16,723 nucleotides of DNA. Source: Aureococcus anophagefferens (Eukaryota; Sar; Pelagophyceae; Pelagomonadales; Pelagomonadaceae). A program made the position numbers and the translations under genes. Below, in pieces: positions 8,648-16,723 of the stretch. The stretch spans positions 24,845 to 41,567 of the forward strand of contig NW_008705629.1 of the NCBI RefSeq assembly GCF_000186865.1, read 5' to 3'. How positions within the stretch are numbered: the first letter of the stretch is position 1; each line of letters opens with the position of its first letter. The notes beneath the pieces are model-generated. The model was given only the letters and a program-made list of their open reading frames with translations, ran no database searches and was not told the origin of the DNA.

Positions 8648-9814
8648 TCACAGAGAAAGTTCCTTCGCCTTTTCCCAAGTGAAGGCCTCATCCTCGCGAC
8701 CGAAGTGTCCATAGATGGCAGTCTTCTGCATGACTGGGCGTCGCAATTGCAAGTCCCGAACAATACAGCCAGGGCGCAAGTCAAAGTTCGCTTTGACGAT
8801 TTCAACTAGCTCGGCATCTGTTTTGCCACTTAAGGAGGGGGCGGTGTCATAGGAGTCTACATGGATAGCCAAAGGGTATGCAACTCCGATGGCATATGAT
8901 AGTTGAACTAGCACACGATGGCAAAGTCGCGCATACACCAGCGATTTTGCAACCCATCGCGCTGCATAAGCCGCAGATCGGTCGACTTTGGTTGTGTCCT
9001 TGCCAGAAAAAGCACCACCACCATGCCCTCCCCATCCGCCATAAGTATCGGCGATGATTTTTCGACCTGTCAGTCCAGCATCACCGTGTGGGCCACCGAT
9101 CACAAATCGGCCAGAGGGGTTCATATGATATATGGTATCGTCATCCAAGTATTTGGCTGGGACAACTGCACGAACCACATGTTCCATTAGTCCCTCGCGG
9201 ATCTGTTCTTGACTCACAGTTTCACTATGCTGGGTCGATATGACAATCGTATGCACGCGTTGCGGAATTGGTCGTCGACCTTCAATTCTATACTCGCAGG
9301 TGACTTGCGTTTTCCCATCTGGGCGTACCCAATCCAGAGCTTTGCTTTTGCGAACCTCGGAAAGGCGCATACCTAATTGAGTGGCGAGACAATGTGTAAG
9401 GGGCATAAAGCCCCCTTCAGTTTCATCGGTTGCATATCCGAACATCATGCCTTGGTCACCGGCGCCTATCTCTTCTATTTTTGTTGCATCCACACTCTGT
9501 GCTATATCTGGACTTTGTTCCTCGATTGCCACGATGACATTCACGGTTTTGTAGTCCATTCCCTTTGCAGGGTCGTCGTAGCCGATTTCTTTTAAGGTCT
9601 CGCGAATAACTGCTTCGTAGTTCACAGTCGCCGACGTCGTGATCTCGCCAAATATCATAATCATTCCTGTTTTAGTACAGCACTCACAGGCTACCCGCGA
9701 TGTTTCATCATCTTTGACGCAAGCGTCCAGGACTGCATCGCTGACCTGGTCGCAAATTTTGTCTGGATGGCCTTCGCAAACAGACTCGGACGTAAACAGA
9801 AACAGAGTTTCCAT
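8648..9814 (-). CDS. MAT: S-adenosylmethionine synthetase (methionine adenosyltransferase), intronless
   Basis: The 388-residue product makes S-adenosylmethionine from methionine and ATP, releasing phosphate and diphosphate; it works in the cytosol as a dimer or tetramer in related organisms. Family motifs are intact: [16 protein letters not shown] (catalytic His16, metal ligand Asp18), FGEITT near 55, [12 protein letters not shown] at 117-128, [11 protein letters not shown] near 162, [14 protein letters not shown] near 240, and GGGAFSGKD at 265-273, followed by [17 protein letters not shown] start at ATG 9814 ([11 protein letters not shown]), the family-typical N-terminus; an in-frame ATG 13 codons upstream (9853) could add a short leader. 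The frame is unbroken and of normal length, and the gene has no intron, unlike most genes here. Neighbours are not functionally linked; the unknown plus-strand gene is divergent. Confidence 0.97.
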   Translation of the reverse strand: METLFLFTSESVCEGHPDKICDQVSDAVLDACVKDDETSRVACECCTKTGMIMIFGEITTSATVNYEAVIRETLKEIGYDDPAKGMDYKTVNVIVAIEEQSPDIAQSVDATKIEEIGAGDQGMMFGYATDETEGGFMPLTHCLATQLGMRLSEVRKSKALDWVRPDGKTQVTCEYRIEGRRPIPQRVHTIVISTQHSETVSQEQIREGLMEHVVRAVVPAKYLDDDTIYHMNPSGRFVIGGPHGDAGLTGRKIIADTYGGWGGHGGGAFSGKDTTKVDRSAAYAARWVAKSLVYARLCHRVLVQLSYAIGVAYPLAIHVDSYDTAPSLSGKTDAELVEIVKANFDLRPGCIVRDLQLRRPVMQKTAIYGHFGREDEAFTWEKAKELSL

Positions 9815-10280
9815 CGCAAAATTTAGACCAAAAACAAAGACCTTAACTGACATTCAGTACGCTACTCTACTACTATCCTACTTCTATCATGCTAGTACTG
9901 CACTTACCCTAGTTGGGCTCTCCTTCCCGCCCCCCTCCTTTATAATCAGTTACAATACGATGACTGCGCATCCGTAAGGTAGCAGACTGGGCTTCCCCTC
10001 TCTCACCCGCTACGCTCATCCTGCTTCTACGGACTGTACCTTAACGTCAAGTTGCTGTACGGGACTTAGATTCTCTACAGGCTATGGTACGCGTGCGTCT
10101 TGAGACGCACGCTTCCCACTTGTGCGGGTCCTGCCAAATAAAACTGCTGGCTGTGGTGGTCCTCTCCCAGCTCGCCGCTTAACTCCAGCGAGAGTTACGG
10201 ATCTGGCTCCTCGGCTCATGGTATCCTCACAATTCTTTTGAATCTTGCGTGTAACAAAACCCGCCGTGAAGGGCAAGTCC
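9815..10280. other. Divergent spacer between SAM synthetase and unknown gene
   Basis: These 466 bases separate two outward-facing starts and should hold both promoters. The only clear structure is a 10-bp inverted repeat at 10091-10112. No obvious TATA element at a persuasive position, no RNA gene and no credible coding frame were seen. Confidence 0.5.
10091..10112. promoter_or_regulatory. Near-perfect inverted repeat, candidate regulatory palindrome
   Basis: GCGTGCGTCT (10091-10100) and AGACGCACGC (10103-10112) are exact reverse complements with only TG between them. Lying between two divergent genes, it could be a dimeric factor site. With so short a spacer it is a poor RNA terminator stem. 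Confidence 0.4.
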
Positions 10281-11682
10281 ATGAGCCTATGGGAAACATC
10301 ATGTTGCATCCAATCATTGTCGATAGAATTGCATGAGCATATCGGCGATTCATCTCCTCAATTTTTACCCGAGCTCCTTTCTATATTGAAATCCATCTCG
10401 GGAAGGGGTGATGAAGCTATCAGGATGCAAAATTTGGCGCTGGGCCACTACAGAGCGACCATGTGTGTGAAGCTCGCTTCAGCTTTTGTGAGCGCATTGA
10501 GGGTTGCTCATAAATGTGCAAGATTCGATGTTGACATGCAGCGCCACTGGAACCGAAGCCCTATGACTCGCACTACGGCCTGGGGAAGACAATTTGCATT
10601 GTATCTATCAACACTCACAGTCGAAGGCATCCTACGAGCGTACACCGCTATCCCACCGGGCCACATTCATACGGCATGTGAACATGAGATCAGCTGGTAT
10701 TTTAAATTGGTTGAAGATCGAATTACGTATGGAGAGCTTGATAATGCAGTGTCAAAAAAAGATGTCTGTATTCCTGTGTTACAGAGCAATCTCGAGCGTG
10801 CTGTTACTGTTGGAGTGCATTTTTCGCTGGCGGCCTTGTGCGTTGGTACGCTGTTTCTTACATATGTTGATCAAAGACCTGGAAATTGCTACAGGTGCAT
10901 CGCGCATCATTCTTCGGACCTGGGGTGCTTGCGAAACACACTGCGATCTTTGGCTAGTGTCTGAGAGCGCCTCAATAGTAATCGATGCTATAAGCTGCAT
11001 TGCATCATACCGTACTCTTCCTTTGATTTTGAAAGACGGCTTGCTTACAAATGTCTGTGAAAAAGAGTGCCGATACAAATATCTGTCTCAGTCCACCTCA
11101 AGGGAACTTGGCTTCTATGCTTCACTTTTGAGCATCGCCATGGAATGCGGCGGCAGAGGCGGCTACGGCTGGATACTTCGCCCTGCTATGTCAGAGCTCA
11201 CACTTCCTGAACTAAAGGGTCGCTTGCCAGAGCTCATTTATGCATGCTCGACGAGTGCCTCCAGTGTTATAGAGTGCCTGGAACAAGAACTAACGGGGAG
11301 GCTCGAGGAGGCCGCGCAGTTCGCGATACGTATTACTTGCTGTGGTCACTTGTCTTCTACACAACCTGGCATCCCCAAAGGGTGCCTCTGGAGAGTTCCA
11401 GAACTATTGCAAGTACTTGGCAACTGCATTTTCTAAAGCTTGGTTTTGTTCAGGTGCATCGCGTGCAAACCGACAAGTAAGTATCTTGATCTCGTGGTTG
11501 AACTCATAGATGCCCAGCTAGCCTCCTACGAATGGTCTGATCAATACCACAGTAGACTGAAATACGTATGGAGTGGTTCGCTGACTGCAGTTGATATCAA
11601 ACATCTTGAAATGAGAGAATGGTGTATTGGGATGGCCTCCAATATCGAGCTTATGACACTCGCTGGTAATTTACTTTCCTGA
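10281..11682 (+). CDS. Unrecognised protein, probably helical, 3 exons inferred
   Basis: I do not recognise this protein. The proposed exons are 10281-10845, 10895-11381 and 11454-11682, giving 426 residues. Intron 1 is 49 bp (donor GTACGC, acceptor TACAG) and intron 2 is 72 bp (donor GTGCCT, acceptor TTCAG with TTCTAAAG upstream as a possible branch region). The joins turn three adjacent open frames into one. The translation is rich in Leu, Ala, Ser, Cys and Glu, with stretches such as LPELLSILKSI, ELKGRLPELIYACSTSASSVIECLEQELTG-like helices and YLDLVVELIDAQLASYEW, suggesting an alpha-helical, perhaps HEAT-like fold; that is inference. No signal peptide or catalytic motif is visible. The start is the first in-frame ATG after a stop (10239). 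The 3' end is uncertain because other donors (11622, 11653) could splice to the acceptor near 11699. The stretch CAGGTGCATCGCG occurs at both acceptors. Confidence 0.55.
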
Positions 11683-12605
11683 TTTTACTGTATGAGCAGT
11701 GCTTTGCATAGCTTGCGCTCGAGCAAGGCTGTCTGTCTCGATTATCCACGTCGATGGTGTCGCCTCGAACTTGACTTTGCCCGATTTTGATGTGCGTATT
11801 TGTTGTTTGTGGCAGAATGACATACAATTGAGAGTAGGCGCTAGAGCATCTTCAGCATGATCGAGCGGTGAGACGCAAGCTCGATCATTTTCTTGGGGAA
11901 TACCCTGAAGGATGCATCGAAATGCGAGGTCGGGCAGCGCAGAGGACGCATCACAACAGCCACGAGCCATCTGAATTTGCAAGAATGTGGATCCCTGACC
12001 TGGACTGTCTAGTGCTGGCGTGCTCTGGAGCGTATTGGGGTGGGCGCCCATGGTAGGCCAGTATGGAAAATAAAGTACGTCTAGGGTAAGTTGAAGATGA
12101 GTCAGGGAATAATCCTTGAGGCAACGAGAGCATATTCACGCCGCGCGAGAAGCGCGGCCGCCGCACCGGCAAAAACCGTCTTCACTACGTGGACTTGGGA
12201 CCCAACAACATACTTCCCCTTATAGCTGCGTGCGTGCCGTACGGGGACGCGCGCCTGGGCCCGCGACCCCTCCTTCCTCGCCCCGCAATAAAGCAGGTGT
12301 CCACTCACACTCATGGGGGCGATGCCGGCGTCAACTTGAACGCCCGCTGGCGCTTCGGGGCCCCGCCCGGCCTGGGGGTCCGTCGCCGTTCATCGACCTA
12401 AAGGCTGTCGCCGCAAGTAGCGGGGAGCTTCGACTTTAATTTACCACGAGTAGTGTGACAGCGCCCTGGGTTCGGTGAGGGGAATCGTTCATGGGCTTGA
12501 TTTGGGCCTGAGTGCGCGAGTGGGGCCACTCTGGAAGGCGTAGTTTTTCGCCCATCTCACGAAATATCGCCCATGATGCGTCGGGGGCAGTAGAAGACTC
12601 ATAAA
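11683..12605. other. Spacer between unknown gene and cullin gene, possible extra exon sequence
   Basis: Both neighbouring genes end here, so it is a convergent spacer. From 11700 to about 11860 both strands stay open: the plus strand could be a further exon of the unknown gene, and the minus strand has a 126-codon frame (12051-11671). Neither resembles a known family, so neither is called. From about 12120 it becomes GC-rich, with a small stem CCGCGC/GCGCGG (12141-12146 with 12152-12157). The rest shows nothing recognisable. Confidence 0.45.
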
Positions 12606-15224
12606 TTAGGGCAAGTATACATACATTTTTGGATCATTCGTGTCTCGTTGCAGATACCTACTTATTGACGACGTTACCCAGACCAGAGGTCTGAAACACA
12701 CTCTCGCTCGATCAGCCCTTCAATACGTTGGCGAACTAATTTACTATCTGGTTTAAAATGTTGAATCTGATGAATTACTTCGCCCATCAATTCCTGGTGG
12801 GCTAACCTGGTGATGGAAGCGATGTGTAAAGAAAATTTCGCTGGTCGCACCGTTTTCTAGCTTTCATGACACGAACAAGACTACGAAATCATACCTTATT
12901 TCATACGGGAAGGGGGACACGCACGTAGCATCGATATTATAGCTCCTTTGCTGTATGACCTCTTGGTCCACTTTTTTCTTGGTTTCGCCATCAAGCGACG
13001 ACATTTGTATACAAAAACGTTTTAATTTCGAAGTAAAAAGAGGGTCCGCGTAAAACTGATCTACAGTTGAGTTGATCGTGCGAGAATTTCCGGATTTCTT
13101 CAAAACTTTATACTTGCCGCAGGCTAAAGAGTGGAGAACACGCTTTCCCGTGGGATGGTCCATGCGAACCTGATCGCATACCTCATCAAATGTAATTTGC
13201 CCGCCGAACTCGCTGAAGTGCAGAAGTACCATGGCCTGAAATGTGATCATGTTGATATCATACGTACGGGCGCCAAATATCCCCTTGATTGTCACATCGC
13301 CAAGCGCATATATCCATGATAGAATGCGATGACTGTGCCTATCTCTGTACCAGCCATCAAAGGCCATCTTGGCAATTATCATCTCACGGGACAAATGTAA
13401 TTCACGATATCTTTGGGTTGGCCAGAATCCCTGAGTGAGGACCTGAACTGAGAACTCGAGTTTCCCGTGAACATCTCCAGAACTTTTCTCACCACGGCCA
13501 GCGTTTTGATGAGCTCTCCATACGCGCTCTAAGTCCTCGCCTGCAGTACGTTGGTTTTCAGAAGTGTGTGGAAGGATGTAACTCGCCGACATGGAAATCG
13601 TTTATCATCCCTTCAAGTTTCGCGGTGAACGGTGCACCTTGCTGAGTCTTCATTTTCACAATCAAAGATTTTTCAACATGAAGTAACGTGCACTTTTTTG
13701 ACAGTAGGCGCTTCGCCAAATGTTCACGGTACAATTCAGAGTAGAGGTCTTTATCTGAAATGAAAAGAAAGAGATCAAGTAGCTCGTCAAGAATCTTTTC
13801 GAGGTCCTCTTCACAGAGCTTGAGTTTGCCACTCAAGACACGATCTGTGTACATCACGAGCATTTCCACGTTTGATAAGCCACGAGATAGATCAGTATTG
13901 ATGACGTCTTGGAGAGCTTCTTTCAGTGCACGTTGAAATCTGTTATCCTGGCCGAAAAGTTCCGCAACCATAGTTTTCATCTTGCGGTGCATGGACAACA
14001 ACTTTTCCACAGTTAAAGGATCATCTGAACTTGGCCTCTTGCGCTCGCCGTTAGTCTGTTCTTGTTCATTTAGTCTCTCTTTGAGCACACAGGTTCCTTG
14101 GGCCAAAACAAATTTCTTGAACGTCGAAGCCATAGGCACAAGGCCTTGTGGGATACGACGGAATAGGTTGAACATGCGCATGAGATCATCATTTTGATCT
14201 TGGGCAAGCAGCACGATCATACCACTGTTTTCACGGTCAACTAGTGCATCTTTGTGTGTCTGTAGTAATTCATATTCACAGACAGTAAGCAACTTTGATT
14301 CGCTTGATGAGTGTAAATAACTGCGGACGCGCCCTAGCTCATGTTTGAGTGCCAGCTCAGTTTTCTTCAAATAGATAGGTATTGAGTCAACTTCCAACCA
14401 TTGTCGACTCTGGCGCGCATAATAGTCTGATGTTCTTTTCAAAAGGTAGCTTTCAAAGTCAGTCTCATAGATATCTAAGTCTGGTTGCATCAATAGCGCC
14501 GATTGAATCGTTCTTAAATCGGAAGTTTTTGAGCAAAGTCCCATAGTCGGGAAGACACTAACGCAAGTGCGAATTAATTCCGGGTCGATGCACTTATTGT
14601 CACGTTCTCTTTCGATGACGTGAACTAGAGAATCTCGTACCTCCCTCTTGAACTCCGAAAAAATTATGTTATGGAAGAGCTCGAGACCGACTGAGGTCAG
14701 AGTAGCTATTGAGGAATTTGCAACATACCCATTATCAAGGTGACGAAAAAGCTGCTGCATCCATTTCAAGAAAATTTTGTGACATGTCCAATGATGCGAA
14801 AATCGCCGCAGAAGGTACTCGCCTCCCTTTGCTGTCGTACTGATACCCTTCAATCGCTGCAGCTCGGGTAGAACGTGACTACGGAGCACTTTTTCCATCT
14901 CCGCTTTCGATCGATCATAAAGAGCTTTTGAATGGTCACACGATCCAGCGTTCGAGCACATTCGGTAAGAGATGGTGTAGAGTGAAACATACCCCTTATT
15001 TCCGAACGGCTGCGTCTCCATGGCATTGCCACGTAGCACCTCGAGAAGCACGTCTATTCCATTCAATTTGATTTTTCCCCATCCCTAAAATTGGTGTTTG
15101 TAAACAAAATATCGCTATTTAAGTTCCCAACCTCTTCCAAAGGGATCTCTGTAGTTTCTATCGATTTCTCCGTGGCATACTTCAGGAGCACCTCCTCCCT
15201 TTCTTGGGCTTGGGGCGTTAACAT
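12606..15224 (-). CDS. CUL1: Cullin-1-like scaffold of SCF ubiquitin ligases, complete, 6 exons
   Basis: Exons are 15224-15132, 15084-13587, 13540-12925, 12880-12851, 12806-12702 and 12657-12606, giving 797 residues. Cullin-1 links the SKP1/F-box substrate arm at its N-terminus to RBX1 at its C-terminal cullin domain. The N-terminus (IPLEEGWGKIKLNGIDVL, then YVSLYTISYRMC) resembles plant CUL1. Later landmarks are FRRIPQGLVPMA, ISDKDLYSELYREHLAKRLL, FTAKLEGM, VLTQGFWP and VLHSLACGKYKVL. The WH-B end is LVRVMKARKRLAHQELM, where Lys742 is the expected NEDD8 acceptor, and the product finishes IEREYLQRDTNDPKMYVYLP, the cullin-typical tail. The introns are 47, 46, 44, 44 and 44 bp. Intron 2 appears to be GC-AG (donor GCGAGT), because that join best fits cullin spacing. 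The last three introns interrupt the neddylation domain, leaving a 30-bp exon that carries the NEDD8 lysine. Confidence 0.96.
13541..13586 (-). other. Probable GC-AG intron in cullin gene (46 bp)
   Basis: Exon 2 ends ...CAT GTC G before GCGAGT; the acceptor is ACTGCAG before GC GAG GAC. The join reads KLEGMINDFHVGEDLERVW, colinear with CUL3-type KLEGM...F spacing. An alternative GT-AG solution (13590-13536, 55 bp, acceptor GCGAG) is also in frame and shortens the loop by two residues. Confidence 0.6.
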
Positions 15225-16003
15225 GACTCGTACATAAAACGCAATATAGGGCGTTCTGGGTAATTCCTATAAAAGTAGGCGGTCAAGGCCAAAAACAACC
15301 ATAGGGCTGGGCGCGCCCATAGAAGTATTTATTTGTTATTTCTGGCCACCGGCCGTCATATGTCATAGAGGTCCTCCGTCGACCGCGCACGCGCGGGTCG
15401 ACCACCGAGGCCTCCATCGGAGTGAAATCGAGGCAAAATTGTTGAATTATCCCCCTCGCCTCGCTCAAGCATCGAGTTAAAGCGCTGTTCGTATCGATTG
15501 AGACATTTGAAGAGCGTGGGGTCGCCGGTTCGGGTCGGAAGTCGTGCTTGTATGTTCAACCAAACGCTTGCTTGAAGGGAAGTATCACCCTGGGTTATTC
15601 GTTTTCAGGGTTTGTTTTTGGCCTTGTAGAGAAAATGCATATATCCGTTCTATTTATAAATCTCATAGTTGGAGGGCCTTACAATTCTGTGGCATTTTGG
15701 CGATTTTGGACGCCTCCGAGCGCTCCGACCGCGTCGGCAGACGCCCCCACAAACCCATTTACGCGCTCAGGGCGCTCACATCAGCCCATACAGTGATTTG
15801 GCGGCGCTCCTGGGCCTGCTGGACTGAGTTTGAGGCCGGTGTCGCCCCCCGTCTGAAAACCCCAGTCGTGTTCTGGTGGCGATATTCCCCGCATGGCAGC
15901 ATTGCCATCGGCAAAGGGCGGCTGATCAAATAGCGCCTACTTTTACTGGGCCCGTTGATGCGCGTGTGGCTTCTAGGGGAAGCAGCCATGCTCCGGCCAT
16001 GCC
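15225..16003. other. Spacer upstream of cullin gene and downstream of transporter gene
   Basis: This 779-bp stretch should hold the cullin promoter and the 3' end of the transporter. Short frames on both strands do not resemble known proteins. Visible structures are a 12-bp palindrome TGGGCGCGCCCA (15308-15319) and a GTCGACC...GGTCGAC inverted repeat (15378-15402). An AT-rich patch with TATTTATAAA lies near 15650. Confidence 0.5.
15378..15402. repeat. Inverted repeat GTCGACCGCGC / GCGCGGGTCGAC
   Basis: The left arm 15378-15388 pairs with 15391-15402 apart from one extra G in the right arm. GTCGAC cores also occur at 5650-5655 and 5694-5699 in the palindromic spacer. Confidence 0.7.
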
Positions 16004-16723
16004 CTACTGTTCCGGTATGTGAGAGTCAAGCAGCGACTTTTTCTCGTCTTTTGTGCCCTTCAGAGTCTCTCCTTTCGGAACTGAGCCACAACCCTGGGCG
16101 AAGCGCTCCAGGCGCCAAAAATTAATAACAAGGATCATCAGGGAGCCAACTGCGACCAACGTGGAGCGGAACATGAATCGCATGCCCCCCACATCTGATA
16201 GCCAACCTGCGACAGAATAGCCAACGGCACGGCCACTGTAGAAAGCAGCAAAAAATGAACCTTGACCAGTAGCCTTGAGATGAGGTTTCTCATGTAGAAG
16301 GACATCGTTCATATAAGTTACGCAAGGTCCCCAGAAGAGCGCAATTGTGAGCGCGTGAATGGGCTCGATTAGCAGCACATAATATGGATTCTGAAGGAGC
16401 GAGTAGGAGACGACACGGATAAGATAGGCAACGCTAGTGATGGCCAAAACCCACTTCATTCCAATCCGATGGTAAATACGATCGCTCCAAAAGAAAAGTG
16501 GGATCTCAACAATCGACGCCACAGCATACATGGCTCCAACAAGGCTCGAATTCCCACCGAGGTCGATGATCCAAAGCGCCAAGTAGCCATCAATTGTTGA
16601 GAAGAGATAGCCTGTGCAGAGAATTATAGATAAGAAGGGCATCATTAGTACATTGTGAACAACCAGGGTGCATGAGCTCGTTCCACGAAGGCTTGCTCTC
16701 GTGACCCGTGTCGTGACGTATGC
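16004..16723 (-). CDS. MFS transporter, MFSD6/LacY-like, C-terminal half; 5' end beyond window
   Basis: The frame is open from the right edge to a TAG at 16006-16004, giving 239 visible residues. Six hydrophobic segments are seen, beginning roughly at visible residues 27 (LMMPFLSIILCTGYLF), 60 (LVGAMYAVASIVEIPLFFW), 91, 115, 155 and 184, which fits the second six-helix half of a major facilitator. IDLGG-SSLVG, IVEIPLFFWSDRIYHRIG, PYYVLLIEPIHALTIALFWGPCVTYMN and ATGQGSFFAAFYSGRAVG resemble the MFSD6 / MFS_1-like group in particular. The substrate cannot be inferred. The tail is short and charged (KGTKDEKKSLL). The N-terminal six helices should lie beyond 16723. The ATG pair at 16645-16640 lies inside the first visible membrane segment and is unlikely to be the true start; an intron near the edge is possible. 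Confidence 0.85.
   Translation of the reverse strand, partial: AYVTTRVTRASLRGTSSCTLVVHNVLMMPFLSIILCTGYLFSTIDGYLALWIIDLGGNSSLVGAMYAVASIVEIPLFFWSDRIYHRIGMKWVLAITSVAYLIRVVSYSLLQNPYYVLLIEPIHALTIALFWGPCVTYMNDVLLHEKPHLKATGQGSFFAAFYSGRAVGYSVAGWLSDVGGMRFMFRSTLVAVGSLMILVINFWRLERFAQGCGSVPKGETLKGTKDEKKSLLDSHIPEQ

Noticed and set aside
10082..10309. 75-codon minus-strand frame across the divergent spacer
   Set aside because: It overlaps the start of the unknown gene on the opposite strand, has a basic low-information sequence and includes the inverted repeat.
11671..12051. 126-codon minus-strand frame downstream of the unknown gene
   Set aside because: No family resemblance, it overlaps the end of the plus-strand gene, and the opposite strand is equally open over part of it.
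15501..15545. Possible tRNA T-arm near GCCGGTTCGGGTCGG
   Set aside because: The T-loop does not match GTTCRANNC and no acceptor or anticodon stem pairs in the right positions.
15283..15933. Frames of 60-129 codons between cullin and transporter genes
   Set aside because: No conserved motif; composition is typical of spacer sequence.
1..16723. A new multi-gene system, gene cluster or defence locus
   Set aside because: The recognisable genes are unrelated housekeeping functions on mixed strands with long spacers; nothing indicates a functional cluster.

Overview
This is a nuclear window from a microbial eukaryote. Six protein genes are clearly recognisable and one is unknown. Five of the seven are split by short spliceosomal introns, mostly 44-72 bp with one of 169 bp. 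The best hint at the host is an algal or protist mix: a plant-like LST8, a CUL1-type cullin whose N-terminus resembles plant CUL1, a Brittle-1-like carrier with a signal-peptide-like leader, and an algal-looking SAM synthetase. Donor sites favour G at +3 (GTGCGT occurs four times) and at least one intron is GC-AG, as seen in some GC-rich algae. I cannot fix the lineage from sequence alone, and one base (6607) is unresolved.

Layout. 21-1195 (-): complete LST8/mLST8 WD40 gene, five exons. 2208-4875 (-): kinesin with N-terminal motor and coiled-coil tail, seven exons. 4876-6113: spacer with a large imperfect palindrome and related GGTCGAAA repeats. 6114-7298 (+): mitochondrial-carrier-family gene, two exons. 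7299-8647: GC-rich spacer with short duplications. 8648-9814 (-): intronless S-adenosylmethionine synthetase. 9815-10280: divergent spacer with a strong inverted repeat. 10281-11682 (+): unrecognised helical protein, three exons inferred. 11683-12605: spacer or 3' region. 12606-15224 (-): complete cullin-1-like gene, six exons. 15225-16003: spacer. 16004-16723 (-): C-terminal half of an MFSD6-like transporter that runs off the right edge.

The genes do not form a pathway. They are housekeeping functions (TOR signalling, microtubule transport, nucleotide or metabolite transport, methyl-donor synthesis, SCF ubiquitin ligation, membrane transport) in ordinary eukaryotic single-gene order. Exon joins were set by reading-frame continuity and match to family conservation; none has transcript support here. 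I saw no tRNA, rRNA, CRISPR array, transposase or reverse transcriptase. The most unusual material is in splicing (GC-AG introns, very short introns, an identical 13-mer at two acceptors of one gene) and in the repeat structure of the spacers.
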